Below, in pieces: positions 12,141 to 18,196 of a stretch of 18,196 nt of DNA. Each line of letters starts with the position of its first letter. The stretch's first letter is position 1. This DNA is from UBA6022 sp035704495 (GTDB lineage Bacteria; Patescibacteriota; Saccharimonadia; Saccharimonadales; Saccharimonadaceae), in NCBI GenBank assembly GCA_035704495.1, contig DASSWW010000003.1:1-18196 (forward strand). The letters are read 5' to 3'. The notes under the pieces are model-generated. The model searched no databases. It was given only the letters and a program-made list of their open reading frames with translations, and was not told the DNA's origin. Position numbers and translations under genes: made by a program.

Positions 12141-12680
12141 ATGAAACGATTTCTGATTATTACGGCAGTGTTTGCGATTTCCATTGCTGGTATCGCTTGG
12201 TTTGGCGCGTCTGCTCGCGCCCAACAAGCGGAAATTATGACCGAAGCACATATTGAACGAATTCGCAGCAACTGTGTTGATGCGCAGTCAATCTTGTTTC
12301 AGCTGCACGCCAGCGATGCTGGGCTGCGGGTGAACCGGGGTCAGATATACGAATCAATTTCGACAAAATTAATGACGCCGTTAAATAGTCGTATTGTGCT
12401 GAACCGATTAGATAGCGTCAATTTGGTGTCTATCGCGGCAAATTACGAAAACCAGCTACAAGAATTCCGCACACTTTATCAACAATACGAAGAATCCATG
12501 TCAGATACCCTAGATATGGATTGTACCGACGAACCGGTTGCGTTTTATGATAGCATTGCCGAGACGCGCGAAAAGCGACAATTAACGCACGATAGTACGG
12601 TGACGCTGCATAAAACGATTTTAGAATACGGTGACGAATTTGAAGCCTTTGCCGAGGATTTCCAGGCGGATAATTCATGA
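12141..12680 (+). CDS. Exported alpha-helical protein, function unknown
   Basis: The 179 residues start with a classical signal peptide: a basic KR, a hydrophobic core at 4-22, and a cleavage site after ASARA near residue 27. The mature part is polar and predicted helical, with likely coiled-coil stretches (about 100-120 and 135-175). Its only two cysteines, Cys45 and Cys128, could form a disulfide made by the DsbA-like protein in this window. No family is recognised. The stop overlaps the next gene by four bases (ATGA), so the two are translationally coupled and their products probably work together at the cell surface. No clear ribosome binding site precedes the ATG. Confidence 0.78.
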   Translation: MKRFLIITAVFAISIAGIAWFGASARAQQAEIMTEAHIERIRSNCVDAQSILFQLHASDAGLRVNRGQIYESISTKLMTPLNSRIVLNRLDSVNLVSIAANYENQLQEFRTLYQQYEESMSDTLDMDCTDEPVAFYDSIAETREKRQLTHDSTVTLHKTILEYGDEFEAFAEDFQADNS

Positions 12681-13048
12681 ACCACGAAGAACTAGCTGCC
12701 GAGGCGCACAAACTATCCCGATGGGAACGTCACCGATTTATGGTGCTGGTCGGTATCAGCATCGTGATTTCGTTGGTTTTGGTTGCTATTGCGTTACGTT
12801 TGTATACCAGCAGCGGTGCCGCACAGCTTGATCTGAGCCGTCCAGGCTATGTATCGGTACGCGAACAAGCCTCGCAGCCCGATAGGTTCGAGGGCTTTCC
12901 TTCGTCTGGTGATATAGATCAAGCAGCATTAGATGAGTTTCGGAAATTATACAAATCCCGCGCCGAACAAGCTACCAATGTCGATAGTTTTGCCGGTGAC
13001 GTTATGAGTAACGAAGCGTTATCAATTGACGCATCTGTCAGCGAGTAA
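12677..13048 (+). CDS. Single-pass membrane protein coupled to the exported protein
   Basis: The 123 residues have a charged cytoplasmic N-terminus of about 20 residues (LAAEAHKLSRWERHR), one membrane helix (about 21-42) and an extracytoplasmic polar domain of about 80 residues with no cysteine. The orientation (basic residues before the helix, none long after) suggests N-inside. Its ATG overlaps the stop of the upstream gene, so its translation depends on that of the exported protein. It is not recognised as a known family. A membrane anchor or receptor for the upstream product is plausible but inferred. Confidence 0.78.
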   Translation: MNHEELAAEAHKLSRWERHRFMVLVGISIVISLVLVAIALRLYTSSGAAQLDLSRPGYVSVREQASQPDRFEGFPSSGDIDQAALDEFRKLYKSRAEQATNVDSFAGDVMSNEALSIDASVSE

Positions 13049-13075
13049 GCGTACAGGATTAGGACAGCGACGATT

Positions 13076-13630
13076 ATGAACATTATTCATCAGGATGACA
13101 CCGCTGCAGTAACCGCCGCGCTACGTGCCGGTAAAATTGGCGTCATACGCACCGACACCCTGTACGGGCTTGTCTGTCGGGCAGATAGCCAAGCGGCTGT
13201 TGAGCGTATTTATCAAGTAAAAGGTCGTGATGATAACAAATCACCTATTGTTTTGGTTGCTTCGGCGCAACAATTATTTGACGCGCCCGATGGACGTACC
13301 GGGCAGCTACTAACGACAGTCTGGCCCGGAAAGGTCAGTGTGATTATACCAACCATCGCCGCTCCGTCATGGATTGAACGGGGCAATAAAAGTGTTGCTT
13401 ATCGGTTGCCAGACAATACCTGGTTACAGAGTACCCTAGCGCAAACCGGCCCTCTGATTGCGCCTAGCGCCAATCCCCAATCTCGGCCGCCAGCCCAAAC
13501 TATTCGCCAGGCAATTGCCTATTTTGGCGAGCAGGTTGATTTTTACGTTGACGGTGGTGAAGTGACTGACGATACGCCGTCGCAGCTACTGTGCGTGTCT
13601 GTCGATGGTGCGGTTGAAAAGTTGCGCTAA
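13076..13630 (+). CDS. TsaC/Sua5/YrdC-family L-threonylcarbamoyladenylate synthase
   Basis: The 184-residue YrdC-type domain makes threonylcarbamoyl-AMP from threonine, bicarbonate and ATP, the first step of the t6A37 modification of ANN-decoding tRNAs. Motifs are IRTDTLYGLVC (24-34), YQVKGRDDNKSPIVLV with the conserved KxR near 49-51, VAYRLPDN, and APSANPQSRPP near 127-137. The last stands where the family has SANxSG, so the glycine end is altered. The length is that of TsaC, with no Sua5 C-terminal domain. YciO-type proteins are an alternative. It lies 27 bases after the membrane protein gene and may belong to that operon; an AGGA near 13061 is the only ribosome-binding candidate. Confidence 0.87.
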   Translation: MNIIHQDDTAAVTAALRAGKIGVIRTDTLYGLVCRADSQAAVERIYQVKGRDDNKSPIVLVASAQQLFDAPDGRTGQLLTTVWPGKVSVIIPTIAAPSWIERGNKSVAYRLPDNTWLQSTLAQTGPLIAPSANPQSRPPAQTIRQAIAYFGEQVDFYVDGGEVTDDTPSQLLCVSVDGAVEKLR

Positions 13631-13636
13631 ATAGTA

Positions 13637-13642
13637 TACAAT
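13637..13642 (+). promoter_or_regulatory. -10 element of the 13651 micro-ORF
   Basis: TACAAT ends 8 bases before ATG 13651. TATAAT at 13642-13647 is an overlapping alternative, but is too close to the ATG. Confidence 0.45.
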
Positions 13643-13650
13643 ATAATTAT

Positions 13651-13764
13651 ATGGAAGATTTGTCAAATATTGCAGTTTACCACAACTGGCTACGTGTTAA
13701 TGGTCAGACGCTGCGGGCCGCGCAATCAATAATATGTTGTGGCAATCAGGCGACTAGATACTGA
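13651..13764 (+). CDS. 37-residue micro-ORF or gene remnant
   Basis: Between the TsaC gene and murC, ATG 13651 opens 37 codons to TGA at 13762-13764. The ORF overlaps the 3' end of the convergent murC by 11 bases. Its -10 (TACAAT) has the leaderless spacing seen for other genes here. The N-terminus NIAVYHNWLRVNG recalls the first strand of GT4 glycosyltransferases (usually xIAxxHDWLxxxGGAE), so it may be the stub of a lost glycosyltransferase gene with a surviving promoter. Two adjacent cysteines are near the end. It could be a genuine small protein or a decayed gene; evidence for either is thin. Confidence 0.35.
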   Translation: MEDLSNIAVYHNWLRVNGQTLRAAQSIICCGNQATRY

Positions 13765-15037
13765 TTTTTTCTCGCAACCAGCCATCAATCGATCCGGCAC
13801 CCATGCACAGCACTAGCTTACCGTCGTTGCGAGCATTTTGAATATACTGCCATAGTTGATCGTCTAGTTCAGCAAGGTGGATTTGGTCGTGATTAGTAAT
13901 GTTATCAATTAATTCATCTGGGGTTAAAATACGCAGATTCGGATCTTCACGCGACAAATGCGTTGGTAGCCAGTACACAGTCTCCGCTAGTTCAAATTGA
14001 TTGGTGTATTGTGCGCGAACTTCGTGTTGGCGCACGTTTTGATGCGGTTGGTATATCAGCACTACTTCATCCGATAATTCACGGGCTAACTGCAGCATGG
14101 CGGCAATTTCGACTGGATGGTGGCCGTAGTCGCTATACAGATTATCGGCTAGTTTTTCAAAGCGGCGATCAGTGCCAGGGAATTGTTCGAGTATATGGGC
14201 GATATCCGCGGGTCCTGTTGCCCCGCCAGGCGTCACCCGCGCTGGCGCTGTTTTCAGGTATTCAATCGCCTTTGCAACGAGCGTGGCGTTTCGACGATTA
14301 TGAGCACCTGGTAACTGCAAATCCACAACTTCGTCTGGCGCAAGTATCCAGCCATCGTCAGCTGTAGCGGTAATCTGTGCGCCATCGGGCTGCCACATAA
14401 TAGCCATGTCGGATTGGTCGACGAATTGGCGAAACGCCGCCATATATTCGCCAGCCGTTGGATAGGTATCGGGGTGGTCGTAATCAATCGAGGTTATGAG
14501 TGATAAATGCGGTTGGAAATGCAAAAAATTACGATCAAATTCGTCGCATTCATACACAAAATACTGACTGGCTGGATCGAACTTGCCGCTGGGGCCAAAA
14601 CTGAGTGTGCTACCGACCGAATAGCTGACCGGGATGCCTAGTTGTTGCATGGTCCACACCATCATGCCGGTGGTGGTGGTTTTGCCATGGGTACCGGCGA
14701 CCGCAATTAACTGCAGATTCTTTTCGGCGATAATGTGCGCCAGCAGTTCGTCGCGTTTGGCGGTTTTGATGCCCAGCTGCTTAGCCAGCACCAGTTCAGG
14801 GTGATCGGCGGGCAACGCGGCAGTATATACAAACCAGTCAATCGGCGTTTGACCGTGGCTATTGTGCAAAAAACGGCCGTCTTGACCAATCATAATTGCG
14901 ATGCCACGCTGACGCAGTTCGCGGGTGACCAGGCTTTCTGCCGCATCCGATCCCTGAACGCTATACCCAGCATCATGCGCTATTTCGGCTAAGGGGCCAA
15001 TCCCGACGCCACCAATCCCGGAAAAGTAGATATTCAT
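13754..15037 (-). CDS. murC: UDP-N-acetylmuramate--L-alanine ligase (MurC-type Mur ligase)
   Basis: The 427-residue Mur ligase has the three domains in order. The N-terminal Rossmann-type UDP-binding domain reads YFSGIGGVGIGPLAEIAHDAGYSVQGSD. The central ATPase domain has the P-loop AGTHGKTTTTG (114-124) and the YECDEFD stretch (162-168), the latter matching the EADE of MurC. The C-terminal domain has FPGTDRRFE and DYGHHPVEI (303-311), where MurC usually has DYAHHP. It adds L-alanine to UDP-MurNAc in cytoplasmic peptidoglycan synthesis. Mpl, which recycles tripeptide, is the close alternative, but the short length favours MurC. The frame extends to 15118, but ATG 15037 fits both homology and a -10 ending 6 bases before it. 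No other mur gene is nearby. Confidence 0.9.
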   Translation of the reverse strand: MNIYFSGIGGVGIGPLAEIAHDAGYSVQGSDAAESLVTRELRQRGIAIMIGQDGRFLHNSHGQTPIDWFVYTAALPADHPELVLAKQLGIKTAKRDELLAHIIAEKNLQLIAVAGTHGKTTTTGMMVWTMQQLGIPVSYSVGSTLSFGPSGKFDPASQYFVYECDEFDRNFLHFQPHLSLITSIDYDHPDTYPTAGEYMAAFRQFVDQSDMAIMWQPDGAQITATADDGWILAPDEVVDLQLPGAHNRRNATLVAKAIEYLKTAPARVTPGGATGPADIAHILEQFPGTDRRFEKLADNLYSDYGHHPVEIAAMLQLARELSDEVVLIYQPHQNVRQHEVRAQYTNQFELAETVYWLPTHLSREDPNLRILTPDELIDNITNHDQIHLAELDDQLWQYIQNARNDGKLVLCMGAGSIDGWLREKISI

Positions 15038-15043
15038 ATTGCT

Positions 15044-15052
15044 AGTATACCA
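15044..15052 (-). promoter_or_regulatory. Extended -10 of murC (leaderless type)
   Basis: On the minus strand TGG-TATACT (hexamer 15049-15044) ends 6 bases before the ATG, identical in spacing to msrA. Confidence 0.6.
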
Positions 15053-15074
15053 CTTGCGGTTACAGCGATACCTA

Positions 15075-15083
15075 TGGTCTAAT
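15075..15083 (+). promoter_or_regulatory. Extended -10 of the MFS gene
   Basis: TGG-TCTAAT (hexamer 15078-15083) predicts a start near 15090 and a leader of about 20 bases. AAAGGAAAG at 15084-15092 would lie mostly outside that transcript. Confidence 0.4.
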
Positions 15084-15109
15084 AAAGGAAAGATACGACA
15101 AAAATAAAT

Positions 15110-16324
15110 ATGCTGCAACGATTAATTCATAGACTGTTATTACGACGCCATTTTTGGCGACACGCGACCTTTTCCGAGGTGGCTGAATTGTATGCGTCGC
15201 GGACGCTGCGGGCGATGGCCGTTAATATATCAGCCGTGTTGATGTCGGTGTATTTGTATCAAAATGGCTACTCAGTTCAGTTTATTGCCGGTTATTGGAC
15301 GATTTATTACGTTTTAAAGATTTTTATGGCTTTTCCAGCGGCCAAATATGTGGCGGCATTTGGCCCAAAGCACGCGATTTTACTGGCAAATCTGTTGTAC
15401 ATTCCAGCGATGATTGCTTTTACATTCGTGCCGACCTGGGGAATCACGGCCATGATCGTAACCGGTGTGTTGCAGGGGCTGTCAGCGACTATTTACAACC
15501 TTGGCTATCTGATTGATTTTTCAAAAGTAAAAAGTATCGAACATGCCGGCAAAGAAATCGGTTACATGAATATTTTTGAAAAAGTTGCCAAAGGTCTTAG
15601 TCCGCTGATAGGTGGCTTGCTGGCATTTTTGGCGGGCCCCGAAGCGACTTTGTACGCGGCGGCGGGGTTATTTGCAGTGGCATCGATACCATTGTTTCAA
15701 ACCGCCGAACTTACCAAATCACAATATGGACTAAAATTTCGCGGTTTTCCGTGGCGTAAAACTTGGCGCAGTATGGTGGCAGAAACAGGCGTCGGCTTTG
15801 ACTTTGTGGCGTCGGGTACGGTTTGGTCGCTACTTGTCGCCATCGCGATTTTGGGTATAGACGGCGACAGGGTGTACGCAGAACTGGGCGCGTTACTGTC
15901 GGTGGTGCTGTTTGCAGCGCTTATTTCATCGTATGTCTATGGCAAATTGATTGATAAGCGGCGCGGTGGTGAACTGCTGCGGATATCGGTTATTATGAGC
16001 GCACTTATCCACACCAGCCGGCCATTTGTTCATACTGTGGGGATGACAGTCGGAACAAATATTGCCAACGAAGCCGCTACCACGGGCTATGCGATGGCGT
16101 TTACGCGCGGGTTGTTTGATTTGGCGGATTTGTCCGGGCACCGGGTGACGTATCTGGCGTGCGTTGAAGTGATGGCAAACCTGGGCGCAGCACTGGCGGG
16201 AGCGGTCTTTATGCTGTTTGTAATGCTGTACGGTGACATCGATGGTATGCGCGCGTTCTTTTTCGTAGCCGCAGCCATGATTTTAGTGGTGGCTTTACCA
16301 AAGTTTCCTCTCTACCGAAAATAA
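15110..16324 (+). CDS. Major facilitator superfamily transporter
   Basis: The 404 residues form 10-12 membrane helices in two halves. The first half runs from about 35 to 195 and contains an LxxYxLGYLIDFSK loop after helix 4. A hydrophilic basic loop (about 200-225, KFRGFPWRKTWRS) is followed by the second half from about 228 to 400. A polar loop (KLIDKRRGGELLRIS) stands at the equivalent of the 8-9 loop, typical of MFS. An amphipathic, arginine-rich N-terminus precedes helix 1. The substrate is unknown; the layout recalls MFS exporters of CPR bacteria more than sugar permeases. It is divergent from murC, with 72 bases between start codons. The start is the first ATG after the promoter; no good ribosome binding site is visible. 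Confidence 0.85.
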   Translation: MLQRLIHRLLLRRHFWRHATFSEVAELYASRTLRAMAVNISAVLMSVYLYQNGYSVQFIAGYWTIYYVLKIFMAFPAAKYVAAFGPKHAILLANLLYIPAMIAFTFVPTWGITAMIVTGVLQGLSATIYNLGYLIDFSKVKSIEHAGKEIGYMNIFEKVAKGLSPLIGGLLAFLAGPEATLYAAAGLFAVASIPLFQTAELTKSQYGLKFRGFPWRKTWRSMVAETGVGFDFVASGTVWSLLVAIAILGIDGDRVYAELGALLSVVLFAALISSYVYGKLIDKRRGGELLRISVIMSALIHTSRPFVHTVGMTVGTNIANEAATTGYAMAFTRGLFDLADLSGHRVTYLACVEVMANLGAALAGAVFMLFVMLYGDIDGMRAFFFVAAAMILVVALPKFPLYRK

Positions 16325-16330
16325 CGCTCA

Positions 16331-16339
16331 TGCTACAAT
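16331..16339 (+). promoter_or_regulatory. Extended -10 just after the MFS gene
   Basis: TGC-TACAAT (hexamer 16334-16339) would start near 16346 and transcribe the dyad at 16366-16389 as a leader hairpin. Confidence 0.4.
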
Positions 16340-16365
16340 AGCAGGCTGTTGTACATCCTCACTCG

Positions 16366-16389
16366 GTAATGCGAACAAGTTCGCATTAC
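16366..16389. repeat. 24-base perfect dyad upstream of the 16440 gene
   Basis: GTAATGCGAA (16366-16375) and TTCGCATTAC (16380-16389) are perfect 10-bp arms with CAAG at the centre. The core reads TGCGA-N6-TCGCA, a Crp-like spacing with a C for T change in each half. It lies over the -35 region of the promoter at 16403, so it could be an operator; as RNA it would form a stable tetraloop hairpin but has no U-tract. Confidence 0.6.
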
Positions 16390-16402
16390 TCTCGTATCGT
16401 AG

Positions 16403-16408
16403 TACAAT
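16403..16408 (+). promoter_or_regulatory. -10 element of the 16440 gene
   Basis: TACAAT predicts a start near 16415 and a 25-base leader containing GAGGTGG (16422-16428). Confidence 0.5.
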
Positions 16409-16439
16409 AAAGACAGTATACGAGGTGGGAATATTTTTA

Positions 16440-17069
16440 GTGGCAGACAAACGGCAAGTCAGAAAAAGCATTAAGCAATTGCAGCGCATCAAAACGTGGC
16501 AATTATTAGTGTTGCTGCTGCTGATGGCGTTTGTAGCGGCCACATTTTTACGCCTGAATAACATTGGCATGTCCGAACGGCGCGATGCTGTAATGGCCGC
16601 AGACAAGGCAGGTGATAGCGAGGTAACTAAAAGCAGGTTGTATAGTTTACAACGCTATGTCGCATCACATATGAACACCAACACCGGGCCATTTTATCTA
16701 GAGGGTCAGTACCGTCGTGATGCCCAAAAACTGGTCGATGCCGCCAAAGACAGCAATACCTCGGGCATCAATATTAACGCCCTCGCTGAACAAGTATGCC
16801 GACCACAGTATACTGTCTGGTCACCGGCGTATGTACAGTGTTTTGCAGATGAGCTGGCCAAATATCCCCCCTCGCCAGACCCTGTGCAAAACGTCAATCT
16901 ACCCAGCACCGAACTCTACCGTTACAGCTTTGCCGGCCCTACCTGGTCACCCGATTTTGCAGGGTGGTCACTGGCTATCTGCGTGGCAATTATCGCGATG
17001 ATTTTGGCCCGCCTCGGTAGCCTTTTAGTCCTTCAGTTGCTTTTAAAACACCATTATAGGGGTATTTAA
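16440..17069 (+). CDS. Two-helix membrane protein with exported domain, function unknown
   Basis: The 209 residues have a strongly basic N-terminus, a first membrane helix (about 19-38), an extracytoplasmic domain of about 135 residues and a second membrane helix (about 174-201), so both ends are cytoplasmic. The outer domain starts with a basic and acidic helix, has a Ser/Asn-rich middle, and holds Cys120 and Cys134, which could form a disulfide. The following segment is proline-rich (PPSPDP). A third cysteine, 181, is in helix 2. No family is recognised. I prefer GTG 16440 over an in-frame GTG at 16425, because GAGGTGG (16422-16428) would then be a ribosome binding site 11 bases upstream rather than part of the gene. 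Confidence 0.75.
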   Translation: MADKRQVRKSIKQLQRIKTWQLLVLLLLMAFVAATFLRLNNIGMSERRDAVMAADKAGDSEVTKSRLYSLQRYVASHMNTNTGPFYLEGQYRRDAQKLVDAAKDSNTSGININALAEQVCRPQYTVWSPAYVQCFADELAKYPPSPDPVQNVNLPSTELYRYSFAGPTWSPDFAGWSLAICVAIIAMILARLGSLLVLQLLLKHHYRGI

Positions 17070-17072
17070 ATA

Positions 17073-17101
17073 TTGACACCGTGGGATAGAGGCGGTACTC
17101 T
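17073..17101 (+). promoter_or_regulatory. Strong sigma70-type promoter of the 68-residue protein
   Basis: A perfect TTGACA (17073-17078), a 17-base spacer and TACTCT (17096-17101). This is the only consensus -35 in the window and predicts high expression, with a leader of about 30 bases. Confidence 0.65.
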
Positions 17102-17138
17102 TACACATGTAAAGCGCTAATAGGAGGTATAAAAACTT

Positions 17139-17345
17139 ATGGCTTACAAGCATACAAACTCGAAGGGTGTTACATATTACTTACACAGCACCGAAGTAAC
17201 ACTACGTGGTGGTAAACCACAAACAATTTACTTTTTCGCAAAAGTAGAAAAGAATGCAAAGGGTCAACCAACCGATCTTCCAGCAGACCGTGAAGTCAAA
17301 GAAAATCCACGCAACGGATTCCTGACAATTTCCAAGAAAAAATAA
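17139..17345 (+). CDS. Small lysine-rich protein, probably abundant, function unknown
   Basis: This 68-residue protein begins AYKHTNSKGVTYYLHS, continues with the strand-like TEVTLRGGKPQTIYFFAKVEK, a polar segment, then ENPRNGFLTISKKK. I recall close relatives annotated as hypothetical in Saccharibacteria and some other bacteria, but know of no assigned function. The basic, beta-rich sequence with aromatic residues would suit a nucleic-acid-binding or ribosome-associated protein; that is a guess from composition. A consensus promoter, AGGAGGT (17122-17128) 10 bases before the ATG, and a strong terminator after it mark a highly expressed single-gene unit. Confidence 0.85.
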   Translation: MAYKHTNSKGVTYYLHSTEVTLRGGKPQTIYFFAKVEKNAKGQPTDLPADREVKENPRNGFLTISKKK

Positions 17346-17403
17346 GCTTGAAACATTAGCACGTTTGGTGATACAGTAGTATCAAACAAACAGGTGCCAA
17401 AAT

Positions 17404-17442
17404 AGCCCCGACGGATGCGCAAATCATCCAAGGGGCTTTTTT
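17404..17442 (+). terminator. Rho-independent terminator after the 68-residue protein
   Basis: AGCCCC (17404-17409) pairs with GGGGCT (17432-17437), with an inner stem GGATG/CATCC, followed by a run of T to 17442. A weaker hairpin (TGATAC/GTATCA, 17369-17384) precedes it. Confidence 0.88.
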
Positions 17443-17478
17443 GATGGGTGAGGCTAGATTGACTTTATAGCTGATAAA

Positions 17479-17487
17479 TGGTATATA
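17479..17487 (+). promoter_or_regulatory. Extended -10 of the 17495 gene (leaderless type)
   Basis: TGG-TATATA (hexamer 17482-17487) ends 7 bases before the ATG. Confidence 0.5.
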
Positions 17488-17494
17488 TAGATTA

Positions 17495-18052
17495 ATGATT
17501 GAACGACTCGGCAAGAATATTATAGTCAACGGCGACGTATTGCCACGTGCTGATTACTACGAGGGCATGGACGAACAGGATGAGGCGCAGATTGACCGTA
17601 TCATATCAGGTATCAATCCAGCAGAGCGCGCGCCCGAAGTGCCAAATGACGATGCCAAATACGACTCTACGGCGCTTGCTCAGGGTGTTTTATTTTTACT
17701 GGATAAAGATATGCGGCCCGAAGCGGCACAAGCGAGTATTGAACAGCACCCGTCGGCCCAGAATGTTGAAACGGTTGAGATTAGTGAACTTGCGCAAAAA
17801 ATTATCCAGGGCTACCAAGAAGAAGTTGAACAGCTACGGCAACGTAAAGCACGCGTTGATTTGTCCGCTACCAAACGTGCTGCATTCATCGCCACTATTC
17901 GTAACCTGCAACGGTTAAGCGACGCTGATCGACAAGAAATTGCTCTCAATTTAGGCTATTCGAAAGATCATTTCAGTCGCGACCTCGAACCGACCGTAGG
18001 CGAGCAAGAACGCCCACGTGACTGGTTTGAGCGACAGTATAAGGATGATTAA
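17495..18052 (+). CDS. Acidic soluble protein, function unknown
   Basis: The 185 residues are rich in Asp, Glu and Gln, with no signal peptide or membrane segment. Three parts can be seen. The N-terminus (1-50) is polar. A middle region (about 58-115) is helical, with ALAQGVLFLLDKDMRPEAAQ. A charged coiled-coil-like helix (about 105-125, QEEVEQLRQRKARVDL) is followed by a short helical domain with the pattern LSDADRQEIALNLGYSKDHFSRDL and an aromatic, basic tail. The LSDADRQEIALNLGYS part looks like a helix-turn-helix or small binding module, but I cannot assign it. The start rests on the -10 that ends 7 bases upstream; no Shine-Dalgarno is present. Its function is unknown. Confidence 0.75.
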   Translation: MIERLGKNIIVNGDVLPRADYYEGMDEQDEAQIDRIISGINPAERAPEVPNDDAKYDSTALAQGVLFLLDKDMRPEAAQASIEQHPSAQNVETVEISELAQKIIQGYQEEVEQLRQRKARVDLSATKRAAFIATIRNLQRLSDADRQEIALNLGYSKDHFSRDLEPTVGEQERPRDWFERQYKDD

Positions 18053-18196
18053 GGTAAAGACAGACTGTGAGGGGCGGCTGGAAGGCGTCAGGGCTTCGCG
18101 CCTGACTATTTCCGCTCACTTGTAAAAATATGGAACCACATTTTTACTGCGCTCGCTTCACGAACCACTTCTGCGTGGCAAAAGGCTGGTTCGGTT
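18053..18196. repeat. Cluster of inverted repeats at the window edge
   Basis: Three dyads lie in 145 bases with no convincing gene: GTCAGG/CCTGAC around a GC-rich loop in 18088-18110; GTAAAAAT (18122-18129) with ATTTTTAC (18140-18147); and CGAACCA (18161-18167) with TGGTTCG (18187-18193). The last competes with a smaller stem, CCAC (18165-18168) with GTGG (18175-18178). The region could be a REP-like palindromic element or a structured RNA running past the edge. The minus strand also holds a short open frame entering from the edge, which I do not call. Confidence 0.45.

Noticed and set aside
15038..15118. Upstream extension of murC by 27 codons
   Set aside because: The extra residues have no family match and the -10 element lies inside this stretch, so it is not translated.
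1..18196. Recoding of TGA as glycine (code 25, Gracilibacteria/SR1)
   Set aside because: Gene ends and alignable C-termini fit the standard stops, and no frame needs a read-through TGA.
1..18196. CRISPR array, insertion sequence or prophage
   Set aside because: No regularly spaced direct repeats, transposase, integrase or phage structural genes were found.
18118..18196. C-terminus of a minus-strand gene entering from the right edge
   Set aside because: About 29 codons are open in one frame, but the region is dominated by hairpins and the peptide matches nothing; it cannot be judged without more sequence.

Overview
The window (about 47% G+C by eye, standard genetic code, short intergenic gaps) looks like chromosome from a small-genome bacterium of the Candidate Phyla Radiation, most likely Candidatus Saccharibacteria (TM7). 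That is an inference. It rests on small single-domain proteins, a MutY relative without its iron-sulfur cluster, a bacterial-type AspRS with the histidine of non-discriminating enzymes, paired YtxH-type proteins, and a 68-residue lysine-rich protein of a kind I associate with that lineage. I see no tRNA, rRNA, CRISPR array, insertion sequence or phage gene.

Layout. 1-3750 is a sensory and stress block: a FIST-domain sensor (minus strand, cut by the window edge), a four-helix membrane protein, a GlsB/YeaQ-type membrane protein, a stand-alone receiver protein, a Crp/Fnr-type regulator (minus) and a small charged protein. 3800-5800 holds a CorA metal transporter, a 364-base interval with a promoter, a possible 30-residue peptide gene and a strong terminator, then a membrane-anchored DsbA-like thioredoxin (minus). 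5870-9273 holds a short CBS-domain membrane protein, aspS and a DUF4287/SRPBCC-like protein. 9337-10756 is a tandem duplication of a two-gene module (small membrane protein plus YtxH-like protein). 10756-13630 holds msrA (minus), divergent from a mutY-like gene, then a secreted/membrane protein pair and a TsaC/Sua5 protein. 13650-16324 holds a micro-ORF, a MurC-type ligase (minus) and a divergent MFS transporter. 16330-18052 holds a two-helix membrane protein, the 68-residue protein and an unrecognised acidic protein. The last 145 bases are nested inverted repeats.

Two patterns tie the window together. First, Crp-type dyads (close to TGTRA-N6-TYACA) lie 28.5-30.5 bases upstream of the -10 hexamers of five genes: the membrane proteins at 1322 and 1828, the receiver gene, the small gene at 3578 and the first YtxH module. 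This is the spacing of classical class II Crp/Fnr activation (centre near -41.5), and a Crp/Fnr-type gene sits in the middle of the block. A perfect TGTGA-N6-TCACA lies over the aspS promoter, where it would repress. Second, about ten other genes (corA, the CBS protein, aspS, the DUF4287-like gene, msrA, mutY, the 12141 gene, the 13651 micro-ORF, murC and the 17495 gene) have a -10 hexamer ending only 6-9 bases before the start codon and no clear Shine-Dalgarno. This predicts leaderless mRNAs. The putative Crp-type targets mostly carry AGGAGG-like ribosome binding sites instead, so the window appears to use two kinds of gene start.
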